A DNA stretch of 64,000 bases from Modestobacter lapidis. Lineage in GTDB: Bacteria > Actinomycetota > Actinomycetes > Mycobacteriales > Geodermatophilaceae. Positions 9,044 to 18,100 of the stretch are shown in pieces. Location: NCBI GenBank assembly GCA_019779905.1, contig JABAKE010000002.1, positions 310,001 to 374,000 of the forward strand, given 5' to 3'. The position numbers and the translations under genes are program-made. The notes under the pieces are model-generated. The model saw nothing but the letters and a program-made list of their open reading frames with translations. It ran no database searches and was not told the origin of the DNA. How positions within the stretch are numbered: the stretch's first letter is position 1; each line of letters starts with the position of its first letter.

Positions 9044-9937
9044 CTAGGGGGTCACCCCGAAAAGACGCGCACCGTTGCCCCACAGGACGGCGCGCAGCCA
9101 CTCCTCGCCCAGCCCGAGCCGGTGCAGCGCGGCGAGCTGGTGGCTGTACGGGTACGGGATGGTCGGGAAGTCACTGCCCAGCACCACCTTGTCCCGCAGC
9201 GCGCCCAGCCGGGGCAGCAGCGCGGCATCGAAGGGCATCAGCCGCTCGGTGAAGTCGGTGCCGAACATGGTGGTGTCCAGGTGCACCCGCTCGTACCGCT
9301 CGGCGAGTTCGAGGAACGCGGCGTACTCGGGCATGCCGAGGTGGGCGATCACCAGCTGGAGCCGGGGGAAGCGCTCGAGCAGCCCGATCATCGGCGCCGG
9401 CCCGGTGTGCTCGCCGCGCAGCGGACCCGAGCCGCAGTGGATGACCACCGGCGTCCCGGTCTCCTCCAGTCGCGCCCACACCGGGTCGAGCAGCGGATCG
9501 CGCGGGTCGAACCGGCCGACCTGCACGTGCACCTTGAACACCCGTGCACCGGCGGCCAGCGCGGCTGCCACGTCCGCGCCCGCCGTCGGCTCCGGATAGA
9601 AGGTCGCCGACTGCAGCACCCGGGGATCCCGCTGCGCGAACTCGGCCGACCACTGGTTCAGCCAGGCGGCCATGCCCGGCTTGTGCGGGTAGGGCAGCGT
9701 CGGAAAGGCGCGGACGCCCAGACCGCTCAGCAGCGCCAACCGCTCGTCGACCGGCAGCGCGTAGTGAATCGGCCACGGCCGCCCGTAGTGCCGCTCGCCC
9801 TCGGCGAAGTACTGCCACACCTTGGTCTGCACCCGCTCGGGCAGGAAGTGCACGTGCACGTCGACCAGGCCGGGCAGGCCCAGCTCCCGCCAGTACCGGG
9901 GGACGTCGGCGTCGTCGGCCGGCGGCTGCAGAGTCAT
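9044..9937 (-). CDS. amidohydrolase (Amidohydro_2 family)
   Basis: 297-residue TIM-barrel metallohydrolase. Metal ligands can be read as HxH in DVHVHF, then IHCG, AHLG and the catalytic Asp in GSDFPTIPYPY. This order is typical of the ACMSD/2-pyrone-dicarboxylate lactonase branch of Amidohydro_2, which hydrolyses or decarboxylates small aromatic-derived acids. It ends 11 bases before the GNAT gene and begins 9 bases after the oxidoreductase gene, so the three are probably co-transcribed. The real substrate is not inferable. Confidence 0.85.
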   Translation of the reverse strand: MTLQPPADDADVPRYWRELGLPGLVDVHVHFLPERVQTKVWQYFAEGERHYGRPWPIHYALPVDERLALLSGLGVRAFPTLPYPHKPGMAAWLNQWSAEFAQRDPRVLQSATFYPEPTAGADVAAALAAGARVFKVHVQVGRFDPRDPLLDPVWARLEETGTPVVIHCGSGPLRGEHTGPAPMIGLLERFPRLQLVIAHLGMPEYAAFLELAERYERVHLDTTMFGTDFTERLMPFDAALLPRLGALRDKVVLGSDFPTIPYPYSHQLAALHRLGLGEEWLRAVLWGNGARLFGVTP

Positions 9938-9946
9938 GCCCGCACG

Positions 9947-10882
9947 CTAGGCGAGCGTGACGACGACCTTGCCGCGCACGTGCCCGCCGGCGACCAGCCG
10001 CTGGGCGTCCGCCGTCTGCGCCAGCGGGAACGCCTTGGCGATCGGCACCCGTAGTTGCCCGGCGTCGGCCATCCGGGCCAGCTCCTCCAGGTCGTGGGAG
10101 TCGGGGCGGACGAATACGTACCGGCCGCCCAGCTCCAGCACGCCGGGGTCGACGACGCTGGCGATCCGGGCCCGGGCCCCGTCGGTGTCGCGCACCTGCG
10201 CCGGCGCATCGGCCAGGGTGTCACCGCCCACCAGGTCCAGGACGGCGTCCACCGGCTCGGTGAGCTGCCCGCTGATCGGCCCGGCCGCGTAGTCGAACAC
10301 CTCGGCCACCCCGGCGTCGCGGAGGAAGCCGTGGTTCCTCGGGCTCGCCGTGCCGATGACGTGCGCGCCGAGCGCGACGGCGATCTGGACGGCGAAGAAC
10401 CCGACCCCGCCGGAGGCCCGGTGCACCAGCACCCGGTCGCCCTCGCCGACGTCGAGCACCTCGGTGAGCGACTGGTAGGCGGTCAGCCCGGCCAGCGGCA
10501 GCGCCCCGGCCTCGGCGAACGACAGCGACTCGGGCTTGGCGGCCAGGCAGCGCTGGGGCGCGGGCACGAACTCGGCCGTCGTCCCCCACTGCACGTCGTC
10601 CCGGCGCAGGTAGCCGAACACCTCGTCACCGGGAGCGAAGTCGACCACCGCCGGGCCGACCCGCTCGACGACGCCGGCCAGGTCCCAGCCCGGGATGATC
10701 GGGAAGTGGTGCGGGAACGCCCCGGCCAGGTGCCCGCCGCGGATGCCGATGTCGACCGGGTTCACGCCGGCGGCATGGGTGCGGACCAGCACGGTGTCCG
10801 GGCCGACCGGGGGCTCGGGCAGGTCGTCGCGGACGCTGAGCACGTCCTCGTCGCCGAACCGGTCGTAGCCGACGCCTCTCAT
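9947..10882 (-). CDS. zinc-less quinone oxidoreductase-like MDR enzyme
   Basis: 311-residue medium-chain dehydrogenase/reductase. The GroES-like N-terminus has GVNPVDIGIR and IPGWDLAGVV; the Rossmann domain has VLVHRASGGVGFFAVQIA (the AxxGxGxxA dinucleotide site). No structural or catalytic zinc Cys cluster is seen, as in QorA-type NADPH quinone reductases. It starts 10 bases after smpB ends on the same strand and likely sits at the distal end of that transcript. Substrate unknown. Confidence 0.88.
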   Translation of the reverse strand: MRGVGYDRFGDEDVLSVRDDLPEPPVGPDTVLVRTHAAGVNPVDIGIRGGHLAGAFPHHFPIIPGWDLAGVVERVGPAVVDFAPGDEVFGYLRRDDVQWGTTAEFVPAPQRCLAAKPESLSFAEAGALPLAGLTAYQSLTEVLDVGEGDRVLVHRASGGVGFFAVQIAVALGAHVIGTASPRNHGFLRDAGVAEVFDYAAGPISGQLTEPVDAVLDLVGGDTLADAPAQVRDTDGARARIASVVDPGVLELGGRYVFVRPDSHDLEELARMADAGQLRVPIAKAFPLAQTADAQRLVAGGHVRGKVVVTLA

Positions 10883-10892
10883 CGGGGCAACC

Positions 10893-11369
10893 TCACTTGC
10901 GGCCCTTCACGTAACGCCCGAAGGCCCGTTCCATCTCCCGGCGCGAGTCGCGCTCGGCGAGGGTCTGCCGCTTGTCGTAGGCCTTCTTGCCCTTGGCGAG
11001 GGCGAGGGTGGCCTTGACCTTGCCGTCCTTGAAGTACAGGTCCAACGGGACGAGCGAGAGCCCGCCCTCCTTGGTCTTGCCGATCAGCTTCTCGATCTCG
11101 GCGCGGTGCATGAGCACCTTGCGCTTGCGGCGCGGGGCGTGGTTGGTCCAGGTGCCCTCGGTGTACTCGGGGATGTGGACGTGCTGCAGCCACACCTCGC
11201 CCTGGTCGACCGTGGCGAAGCCGTCGACCAGCGAGGCACGACCGGCGCGCAGGCTCTTCACCTCGGTGCCGGTGAGCACGAGGCCGACCTCGTAGGTGTC
11301 GAGGATCGAGTAGTCGTGCCGCGCCTTCTTGTTCTGGGCGATGAGCTTGCGCCCGGTCTCACGCGGCAT
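10893..11369 (-). CDS. smpB: SsrA-binding protein SmpB
   Basis: 158 residues, the usual family length. Starts [20 protein letters not shown]; contains [13 protein letters not shown], the RNA-binding beta-barrel strand [20 protein letters not shown] region, and the basic C-terminal tail [12 protein letters not shown] that becomes helical in the decoding centre. It binds tmRNA and mimics the anticodon stem during trans-translation. It lies 66 bases after ftsX, and its RNA partner ssrA is 5.3 kb further on the same strand. Confidence 0.98.
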   Translation of the reverse strand: MPRETGRKLIAQNKKARHDYSILDTYEVGLVLTGTEVKSLRAGRASLVDGFATVDQGEVWLQHVHIPEYTEGTWTNHAPRRKRKVLMHRAEIEKLIGKTKEGGLSLVPLDLYFKDGKVKATLALAKGKKAYDKRQTLAERDSRREMERAFGRYVKGRK

Positions 11370-11435
11370 GGCCCCAGTCTACGGACCCCGCGCCACCGCC
11401 TCCCGACTTCCCGGCCGGCTCCCCCGGCCGCGCGG

Positions 11436-12320
11436 CTACAGGCGGACGTACAGCCGAAGCGTCACGTAGGCGGCCACCGAGGCCAGCCCGACACCGGCCG
11501 CCGCGATGATCGGCGAGATCGCGGCGATCGCCGACCAGTCGACCGGCGGGATGATGCCCGCCTTGATCGGCCCGGCCAGTGTCTTGTCGACGAAGAGGAC
11601 CTTGGTCAGCACCAGCCCGCCGATGGCCAGCCCGGCGCCGATCAGGCCGGCCAGCGCCGCCTCGAGGATGAAGGGGAGCTGGGTGTACCAGCGCGAGGCG
11701 CCGACCAGCCGCATGATGTTGGTCTCGTTGCGTCGGTTGAAGGCCGCGAGCTGGATCGTGTTGGAGATCAGCAGCAGCGCGGCGAGCGCCTGGACGACGG
11801 CCACCGCGATGGTCGCGTTCCGGGCGCCGTTGAGCAGGCTGAACAACCGGTCGAGGAAGTCGCCCTCGTCGCGGACGTCCTCCACGCCGTTCTGCCCGAT
11901 CGGGAACTGCTGGGCGATGACCTCGTACCGCTCGGGGTTCACCAGCTCGACCCGGAAGCTTTCCGGCAGCGCGTCCTGCGGGGTGTTGGCGATCAGCGCC
12001 GGCTGCTCCTGGAACTGCTGGGTGAAGCGCTCGTAGGCCTCGGCCTTCGACTCGTAGATGTAGTCCTGCACCTCCGGCGAGCCCTCGAGGGCGGCGGCGA
12101 TGGCGTCGCGCTGCGGGTCGGTGACGTCGTCGGTCAGGTAGATCGAGACCTGCACCTTGTCGTAGTAGATCTCCCGCATGTCGCCGATCATGTTGGCGAT
12201 CAGCAGACCCGTGCCCATGAGGCCCAGCGAGATCCCGGTGGTCAGGATCATCGCCACCGTCATGGTGAGGTTCCGACGCAGCCCGGCGGCCACCTCGGAC
12301 AGGACGAAGTTGACGCGCAT
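11436..12320 (-). CDS. ftsX: cell division membrane protein FtsX
   Basis: 294 residues with the FtsX layout: short cytoplasmic N-terminus, first membrane helix near residues 20-45, an extracellular domain of about 130 residues, then three helices at the C-terminus. INxMRLVGAS-type sequence (NIMRLVGASRWY) marks the conserved cytoplasmic loop. With FtsE it transmits ATP-driven signals across the membrane to peptidoglycan hydrolases of the RipC or NlpC/P60 type in actinobacteria. It starts 61 bases after ftsE. Confidence 0.97.
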   Translation of the reverse strand: MRVNFVLSEVAAGLRRNLTMTVAMILTTGISLGLMGTGLLIANMIGDMREIYYDKVQVSIYLTDDVTDPQRDAIAAALEGSPEVQDYIYESKAEAYERFTQQFQEQPALIANTPQDALPESFRVELVNPERYEVIAQQFPIGQNGVEDVRDEGDFLDRLFSLLNGARNATIAVAVVQALAALLLISNTIQLAAFNRRNETNIMRLVGASRWYTQLPFILEAALAGLIGAGLAIGGLVLTKVLFVDKTLAGPIKAGIIPPVDWSAIAAISPIIAAAGVGLASVAAYVTLRLYVRL

Positions 12321-12381
12321 CAGTTCCCTGTCGTGTTCTGCGGTGCGTCGGTCATCGGCAGGTCAGTGACCCGCTGGCACC

Positions 12382-13071
12382 TCAACGCCCCACGCCGTAG
12401 ACGCCGCGGGACTGGTCGCGGCTGACGATGCCGTCGTTGAGCTCGATCACGCGGCGCCGCATCGAGTCGACGATGTGGTAGTCGTGCGTGGCCATCACCA
12501 CGGTGGTGCCGGTGCGGTTGATCCGCTCCAGCAGCAGCATGATGTCCTGGCTGGTCTCGGGGTCGAGGTTGCCGGTGGGCTCGTCGGCCAGCAGCACCAG
12601 CGGCCGGTTCACGAAGGCCCGGGCGATGGCCACGCGCTGCTGCTCACCACCGGAGAGCTCGTTGGGCAGGCGGCTCTCCTTGCCCTCCAGGCCGACCATC
12701 TCCAGCACCTCGGGCACGACGCGCTTGATGGTGCGCTGCGGCTTGTTGATCACCTCGAGGGCGAAGGCCACGTTCTCGGCCACCGTCTTGTTGCGCAGCA
12801 GCCGGAAGTCTTGGAAGACGCAGCCCATGGTGCGGCGGAGCTTGGGCACCTGCCACTTGCTCATCGTGCCCAGGTTCTTGTCGTTGACCGTGACGACGCC
12901 CTTGGTGGGGTTGTCCTCCTTCAGCAGCAGCCGCAGGAAGGTCGACTTGCCCGACCCGGACGAACCGATGAGGAAGACGAACTCGCCCTTGTCGATCTGC
13001 ATGGAGACGTCATCCAGCGCCGGCCGGGGGCTGGTCGGGTAGATCTTGGTGACGTGTTGCAATTCGATCAC
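12382..13071 (-). CDS. ftsE: cell division ATP-binding protein FtsE
   Basis: 229-residue ABC ATPase. Walker [10 protein letters not shown], signature [15 protein letters not shown], Walker [13 protein letters not shown] and the switch His in MATHDYHIV are all intact. Family-typical start [11 protein letters not shown]. Works as a dimer with FtsX at the septum. Located between prfB and ftsX, the usual actinobacterial order. Confidence 0.98.
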   Translation of the reverse strand: MIELQHVTKIYPTSPRPALDDVSMQIDKGEFVFLIGSSGSGKSTFLRLLLKEDNPTKGVVTVNDKNLGTMSKWQVPKLRRTMGCVFQDFRLLRNKTVAENVAFALEVINKPQRTIKRVVPEVLEMVGLEGKESRLPNELSGGEQQRVAIARAFVNRPLVLLADEPTGNLDPETSQDIMLLLERINRTGTTVVMATHDYHIVDSMRRRVIELNDGIVSRDQSRGVYGVGR

Positions 13072-13139
13072 GAGGGACGACGGTACCCGGCGCAGGCCTC
13101 ACCATGACCGGTTCACCCGGCGCGCCGCGAGGTCCTTCT

Positions 13140-14252
13140 TCAGCTCGCCTCGGCGGTCTCCTGCTGCCGCCGCCACCGGATGCCGGCGTCGATGAAGGTG
13201 TCGATGTCGCCGTCGAGGACGTTGCCGGGGTTGCCGCTCTCGACCTCGGTCCGCAGGTCCTTGACCATCTGGTAGGGGTGCAGGACGTAGGAGCGCATCT
13301 GATTGCCCCAGCTGCTGCCCTCCCCCTTGAGCGCGTCCATCTCGGCCCGCTGCTCCTGCTGGCGGACGACGAGCAGCCGGGCCTGCAGCACCCGCAGCGC
13401 AGCGGCCCGGTTCTGGATCTGGGACTTCTCGTTCTGGCAGGACACCACGATGCCGGTCGGGATGTGCGTCATCCGGACGGCGGAGTCGGTGGTGTTGACG
13501 CTCTGCCCGCCGGGGCCCGAGGACCGGAAGACGTCGACCCGGATCTCGTTCTCCGGGATGTCGACGTGGTCGGTCTGCTCGACCACGGGCAGCACCTCGA
13601 CCCCGGCGAAGGAGGTCTGCCGGCGGCCCTGGTTGTCGAACGGCGATATGCGCACCAGGCGGTGGGTGCCCTGCTCGACCGAGAGGGTGCCGTAGGCGTA
13701 GGGCTGCTTGACGGTGAACGTGGCCGACTTGATGCCGGCCTCCTCGGCGTAGGAGACGTCGTACACCTCGGTCGGGTACCTGTGCCGCTCGGCCCAGCGC
13801 AGGTACATCCGCATCAGCATCTCGGCGAAGTCGGCGGCGTCCACGCCCCCGGCCTCCGAGCGGATGGTCACCAGCGCCTCGCGGGAGTCGTACTCCCCCG
13901 AGAGCAGGGTGCGGACCTCGAGCTCCTCGATCGCCGACCGGATGCTCACCAGCTCGCGCTCGGTCTCGGCGGTGGTGGCCTCGTCGCCCTCCTCGGCGGC
14001 CATCTCGTGCATGAGGCCGACGTCGTCGAGCCGGGAGCGGAGGTCCTCCACGCGGCGGAGGTCGCCCTGCAGGTAGGACAGCCGCGAGGTGACCGCCTGG
14101 GCGGCCTCGACGTCGTTCCACAGGTCGGGTGCGGCGGCCTGTTGCTCCAGGTCGGCGATCTCCTGGCGCATGTCGTCGATCCGCAGGACGGCCTCGATCG
14201 ACCTCAGCGTCGTGTTCAGTTCGTCGAGTACGACAGAGAAGTCAGCGGCCAC
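13140..14252 (-). CDS. prfB: peptide chain release factor 2
   Basis: 370 residues from the GTG at 14252. The stop-codon-recognition tripeptide SPF is present (RISPFDNQG), and the GGQ loop reads [17 protein letters not shown], so it should release at UGA and UAA. The upstream in-frame ATG at 14300 would add 16 residues not found in homologues. The open frame is continuous: the programmed +1 frameshift of many prfB genes is absent here. It heads the prfB-ftsE-ftsX-smpB group and is divergent from a small membrane protein gene. Confidence 0.96.
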   Translation of the reverse strand: MAADFSVVLDELNTTLRSIEAVLRIDDMRQEIADLEQQAAAPDLWNDVEAAQAVTSRLSYLQGDLRRVEDLRSRLDDVGLMHEMAAEEGDEATTAETERELVSIRSAIEELEVRTLLSGEYDSREALVTIRSEAGGVDAADFAEMLMRMYLRWAERHRYPTEVYDVSYAEEAGIKSATFTVKQPYAYGTLSVEQGTHRLVRISPFDNQGRRQTSFAGVEVLPVVEQTDHVDIPENEIRVDVFRSSGPGGQSVNTTDSAVRMTHIPTGIVVSCQNEKSQIQNRAAALRVLQARLLVVRQQEQRAEMDALKGEGSSWGNQMRSYVLHPYQMVKDLRTEVESGNPGNVLDGDIDTFIDAGIRWRRQQETAEAS

Positions 14253-14298
14253 GTCGATCGAGGGTAGTGCGCTCTGATCCCGGGTACCGAGCCGAGTC

Positions 14299-14580
14299 AT
14301 GACCGACCCCCCACCCCGCCGTCCCGACTACTCCCAGGGCCTGCCCGACCACCACGACCCGACAGCGGGCATCGGTGGCGCGCGCCCCGCGCAGAGCGCG
14401 CTGACGTTGCGGTTGGTGCTGGCCACCTTCGGGCTGATCATCTGCACGGTGTTCGGCTTCCTCGTCCTGCGGCTGGACGTGCCGGTGGCCTTCGCCGTCA
14501 TCCTGTTCGTGCTGGCCGTCATCGCGGCCGTGGACGTCGTCGTGATCGTCCACCGCAAGCGGCGCGGCGAACCGGGCTGA
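14299..14580 (+). CDS. small two-helix membrane protein (DUF6343-like)
   Basis: 93 residues: about 35 polar, Pro-rich residues, then two membrane helices ([19 protein letters not shown] and [21 protein letters not shown]) and a basic tail HRKRRGEPG. The ATG lies 46 bases from the divergent prfB start, so promoters overlap. The similarity to DUF6343 is by shape only. Function unknown. Confidence 0.6.
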   Translation: MTDPPPRRPDYSQGLPDHHDPTAGIGGARPAQSALTLRLVLATFGLIICTVFGFLVLRLDVPVAFAVILFVLAVIAAVDVVVIVHRKRRGEPG

Positions 14581-14614
14581 TCCAGCCGGGCACACGCCCG
14601 GGCGGCCGGAACGC

Positions 14615-16399
14615 TCAGCCGACCCCGGCGACGACGAGCGGGTGCGCGCGCCGTGACCGGAGGCCGCCCATCCACCGTTCCAGGTCGGCGGCGGGCATCG
14701 GCCGGGCGATGTGGAAGCCCTGCGCGTAGGTGCACCCCAGCTCGGTGGCCAGGGCCAGCTGCTCCGCGGTCTCCACGCCTTCGGCCAGGCTGCGCATGCC
14801 GCAGGCCTGGGCGAGGCCGACGACGGCTGCGACGGCCGCCGCGGACTGGCTGCGCCGGTGGACGGGTGCGGCTACCAGCTCGCGGTCGATCTTGAGGATG
14901 CCGGCGGGCATGGAGACCAGCTGGGAGAGCGAGGAGAAGCCGCTGCCGAAGTCGTCGATGGAGACCTCGACGCCGGAGATGCGCAGCGCGGCGAACTGCT
15001 CGGCGGCCCGCTCGGGATCCTCGGCGACGCAGGTCTCGGTGAGCTCGAGCAGCAGCCGCTCGGGAACCAGGCCGGCCGTGGTCAGGGCATCGGTGACGTC
15101 GGCGAGCAGGGTGCCGGTGGCCAGGTGCGCAGCGCTGATGTTGACCCCGACGATGAGGTCCAGCCCGATGCGCTCCCACTCGGCGGCCTGCCGGGCGGCC
15201 TCGGCGAGCACCCAGCGGGTGAGCGGGGCGATCAGCCCGTTCTGCTCGGCGACGGGAACGAAGTCGGCCGGTGGCAGCAGACCACGCTCGGGGTGCTGCC
15301 ACCGGACCAGCGCCTCCACGCCGGTGACCGCGCCGGTCGGCAGGTGCAGCACCGGCTGGTAGTGCAGGACCAGGTCACCGGCCTCGATGGCACCGCGCAG
15401 CTCGGTGGCGACCAGCGCCTTCTGCCGGACGGCGGTGCGCAGCTCGGGGCTGAACACCCGCACGCGGTTGCGGCCGGCGGACTTGGCCGCGTACATGGCC
15501 AGGTCCGCGTCGCCGACCAGGTCGGTGGAGCGGAGCCCCGCGACGTCGGCGGCGCTGGCGGTGGCGATGCCGATGCTCGCGGTGAGCCGGGCACTGCGGC
15601 CGGCGAGCTGGAAGGGCTCGTCGAAGGTGCTCTGGCAGCGGGCGGCGAGGGCCGCGGCGCCGACGGCGTCGCAGTCGCGGCCCAGGACGACGAACTCGTC
15701 GCCACCGAGCCGGCCGACGGTGTCCTCCGCGCGGGTGCGGGAGCTCAGCCGGGCGGCGAGCTGACGCAGCAGGTCGTCGCCCACCTCGTGGCCGAGGGAG
15801 TCGTTGACGTCCTTGAAGCCGTCGACGTCGAGGAACAGGACGGTGACCGACGGCTGGTCGGGGCGGCGCAGCTCGGTGTCGATCAGCTCGTGCAGGTGGG
15901 CCCGGTTGGGCAGCTCGGTGAGGTGGTCGTGCCGCGCCTGCCAGGCCGAGGCCCGCTCGGCGGTGACCCGGGAGGTGATGTCGGTGTGGGTGACCACGAT
16001 CTGGCCGGCCCGGTCGACCCGGGAGGCCTGCAGGTGGAACCAGCGGATGCCCGCCGTGGTGGCGAACGCGTAGTCGAACGAGACGAGCTCGCGCTCGCCG
16101 CGGGACAGCGAGCGGAGGCGGTCGAGCACCCGCAGGCTGCCGGGGTCGTCGGTCAGCTGCCGGGCCAGCCCGAAGTAGTCGCCGCCGATGCCGATGGCGA
16201 GCCGGTCGTCGCCGTACAGCTCGGCGGCCGCCTGCCACGCGGAGTTGGCCAGCAGCACGCGTCCCTCGGCGTCGAGCAGCAGCGTGGGCGAGGGCAGCGC
16301 GTCGAGCACGGCCTCGACGACGACGGTGTGGCCACGCTGGGCACCGTCGCGTCGCCGCACGTCCTGGGGCAGCCCGGGGCCGCCTGCTCGTCCCGGCAC
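14615..16399 (-). CDS. PAS-GGDEF-EAL cyclic-di-GMP turnover protein
   Basis: 594 residues. PAS sensor at about 20-140, GGDEF domain centred near 233, EAL domain from about 355. The GGDEF motif is intact (RLGGDEFVVL) and is preceded five residues earlier by RAED, an RxxD inhibitory site. The EAL domain has GVEALVRWQH, ELTET and DDFGSGFSSL, so both cyclase and phosphodiesterase activity are possible. The GTG at 16399 has AGGAGG six bases upstream and was preferred to a start at 16645. No membrane helix is seen, so the PAS domain probably reads a cytoplasmic signal. Confidence 0.93.
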   Translation of the reverse strand: MPGRAGGPGLPQDVRRRDGAQRGHTVVVEAVLDALPSPTLLLDAEGRVLLANSAWQAAAELYGDDRLAIGIGGDYFGLARQLTDDPGSLRVLDRLRSLSRGERELVSFDYAFATTAGIRWFHLQASRVDRAGQIVVTHTDITSRVTAERASAWQARHDHLTELPNRAHLHELIDTELRRPDQPSVTVLFLDVDGFKDVNDSLGHEVGDDLLRQLAARLSSRTRAEDTVGRLGGDEFVVLGRDCDAVGAAALAARCQSTFDEPFQLAGRSARLTASIGIATASAADVAGLRSTDLVGDADLAMYAAKSAGRNRVRVFSPELRTAVRQKALVATELRGAIEAGDLVLHYQPVLHLPTGAVTGVEALVRWQHPERGLLPPADFVPVAEQNGLIAPLTRWVLAEAARQAAEWERIGLDLIVGVNISAAHLATGTLLADVTDALTTAGLVPERLLLELTETCVAEDPERAAEQFAALRISGVEVSIDDFGSGFSSLSQLVSMPAGILKIDRELVAAPVHRRSQSAAAVAAVVGLAQACGMRSLAEGVETAEQLALATELGCTYAQGFHIARPMPAADLERWMGGLRSRRAHPLVVAGVG

Positions 16400-16643
16400 G
16401 ATCCACCTCCTGCCCTGGAGTCTCGCCGAACGCCGTCCCTGGCGCTCCTGACGCCTCCTCACCATCGGCATCAGGAGCCCCGGGCACACCCCCGCCACGC
16501 CGAAGCGACCGTAAAGAGTGAGTCGACCCACGTCGCACCGGCGAGTCGGGCCGGTGATCCGGCACACGCTGTGCGCATGTCGCCGTTCGTCGGCGTGTCG
16601 CCCGTCCGGTGTTCCGCGCCGGGACCGGGGGTAGGAGGGCCGC

Positions 16644-16880
16644 ATGAGCGACTCGACGACGATCCAGCTCGGTGGCGAGGACTACGTGGTGCAGCCCGGC
16701 AACGGCGTGCTGAAGATCGGCCGGCCGACCGGGGACGGCGTGGCCTGGCTGGACGACCTGGACCTGGGGCTGCTGCCCGCGCCCGCGCGCGAGGCGGTGG
16801 AGCGCGGCGACCTGGGTGACGGCTCGCTGGAGGTCGCGCTGCTGGGCGTGGTGCGCGCCGAGACCGACCGCGGCGCCTGA
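16644..16880 (+). CDS. hypothetical protein, 78 residues
   Basis: ATG with AGGAGGG spaced five bases upstream. Residues such as IQLGGEDYVVQPGNGVLKIG suggest a small beta-rich domain, followed by an acidic helix. Divergent from the GGDEF-EAL gene across 244 bases. No family recognised. Coding is supported by the ribosome site and amino-acid composition. Confidence 0.6.
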   Translation: MSDSTTIQLGGEDYVVQPGNGVLKIGRPTGDGVAWLDDLDLGLLPAPAREAVERGDLGDGSLEVALLGVVRAETDRGA

Positions 16881-16965
16881 TGAAGGACCCCGCACTCGGC
16901 GGTCTTGCGGATCTCTTGCGGAACGCTCGAGGTGACCCCGCGGCTCGGCTCGCAGTGTTCCCGGC

Positions 16966-17079
16966 ATGGACATCGACGCCGCTTACGCACTGCTGGCCGA
17001 GCTCGAGCTGCGCGAGGTCGAGGACCTCGGCATGGAGTACTTCGAGGCCGAGCTGGCCGACCTGCTGCCGCTGGCGTGA
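16966..17079 (+). CDS. possible 37-residue acidic small protein
   Basis: ATG frame encoding MDIDAAYALLAELELREVED and a Leu/Glu-rich remainder ending LLPLA. It is strongly helical and acidic. No clear ribosome site. The surrounding 16881-17224 stretch holds nothing else that I recognise. Could be chance. Confidence 0.3.
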   Translation: MDIDAAYALLAELELREVEDLGMEYFEAELADLLPLA

Positions 17080-17224
17080 CGGACGTTTCGTCATGGGCAG
17101 CCCAGGCGTCATCCGCGGCGAGGCCCGCCGCAGACGTCGCGTTCCGGCCGGTTAGGGCGGCGGGGTCCAGATCCGGGAAAGGGTCAGCAGATCGGGCCTG
17201 TTCGGGAAGCCCTGAGCCGGGCGT

Positions 17225-18022
17225 TCACGACGCCACTCCCAGGGCGACGCCGGCGGACGGGACCAAAGGACGGCCGGATCGCAGGTCGGCGCCGAAGAGC
17301 AGCTGCGTCCGCACGCGCGCGGGTGGAACGGCGGGCATCCGGTCGGCGCCGGACAACTCGGCCTCCCCGTTCCCGGCGACGGTGACGAGGACGGGCAGGC
17401 CGAGGGCTCGTCCGGCGTAGGTCCCCGGCGGAGGCACCACCCTGCCGGCGTCCAGCGTCAGCCGGAGGCGGCCGTCACCGGGGAGCCGGCGGGTGACGCC
17501 GTCGAGCTCGATCGGGCGGCCGAGGAGGCGGGCCGCCTCGGTGATCTCCCCGGCCGCAACGAGCTGCCGGACCCGGGTCGAGGAGGCGCCCCCCTGCAGC
17601 TCCACCTCCTCGACGGTGTGGCCGAGGTCGCGCAGCATGCCGGCGTCCCCGGCTGCGCGCGCACCGAAGCGGAACCCCCGCCCCAGCACGACCCGGCGGG
17701 CGCCCATCGGCCGCAGCACCTGTTCCGCCCAGTCCTCCGGCGCGGTCCGCGCCACGTCCTGGGTGAACCGCACGACCAGTACCTCGGCGATGCCGGCGTC
17801 GGCCATTAGCTCCAGGCGACGGTTCAGCGGTGCGATCAGGTCCACCGGACGCCCGAGCACCAGGCGGGGATGCGGATCGAACGTCACCACGGTCGGGACC
17901 AGCCCGTTGGTCGCGAGCCGCTGGAACAGTGCACGGTGACCGGTGTGGACACCATCGAAGGTGCCGACCGTGACAGCCCGCGGCCGGCAGCGCAGTGCAG
18001 ACGGGTCTGCGTGGACGAGCAT
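17225..18022 (-). CDS. FAD synthetase-like protein (RibF-type adenylyltransferase, kinase part degenerate)
   Basis: 265 residues from the ATG at 18022, which has GGAGG upstream. The FMN adenylyltransferase half is complete: GTFDGVHTGH (nucleotide binding), TFDPHP, LGRGFRFG and SSTRVRQL. The C-terminal part follows LLGRPIELDGV but lacks the G-F-P-T-A-N motif of riboflavin kinase and is shorter than bifunctional RibF (about 310). It should therefore make FAD from FMN rather than phosphorylate riboflavin. Its position beside a FADH2-using monooxygenase suggests local cofactor supply; that is inference. Confidence 0.78.
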   Translation of the reverse strand: MLVHADPSALRCRPRAVTVGTFDGVHTGHRALFQRLATNGLVPTVVTFDPHPRLVLGRPVDLIAPLNRRLELMADAGIAEVLVVRFTQDVARTAPEDWAEQVLRPMGARRVVLGRGFRFGARAAGDAGMLRDLGHTVEEVELQGGASSTRVRQLVAAGEITEAARLLGRPIELDGVTRRLPGDGRLRLTLDAGRVVPPPGTYAGRALGLPVLVTVAGNGEAELSGADRMPAVPPARVRTQLLFGADLRSGRPLVPSAGVALGVAS

Positions 18023-18061
18023 GCGGGGATCCTCCACGTCGGGCGGGGTCGGGAGGGGCAG

Positions 18062-18094
18062 CCGGTGGCCCGGGCGGAGCGCCCGGGCCACCGG
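18062..18094 (-). terminator. 15-bp perfect hairpin between hpaB-like and FAD synthetase genes
   Basis: Bases 18062-18076 pair exactly with 18080-18094 around a 3-base loop, six bases past the monooxygenase stop. It probably ends or attenuates the upstream transcript before the FAD synthetase gene. No U tract. Confidence 0.7.
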
Positions 18095-18100
18095 ACCCTG

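Noticed and set aside
5517-9047. Very long plus-strand open frame antisense to corA and its neighbours
   Set aside because: Composition is His/Asp/Gly/Arg-rich without domains. It is a GC-driven shadow of well-supported minus-strand genes.
13140-14300. Programmed +1 frameshift in prfB
   Set aside because: The frame is continuous from the GTG and no in-frame early TGA with a Shine-Dalgarno-like slip site is present.
14711-16819. About 700-codon frame antisense to the GGDEF-EAL gene
   Set aside because: No motif, and the opposite strand has complete PAS, GGDEF and EAL motifs with a strong ribosome site.
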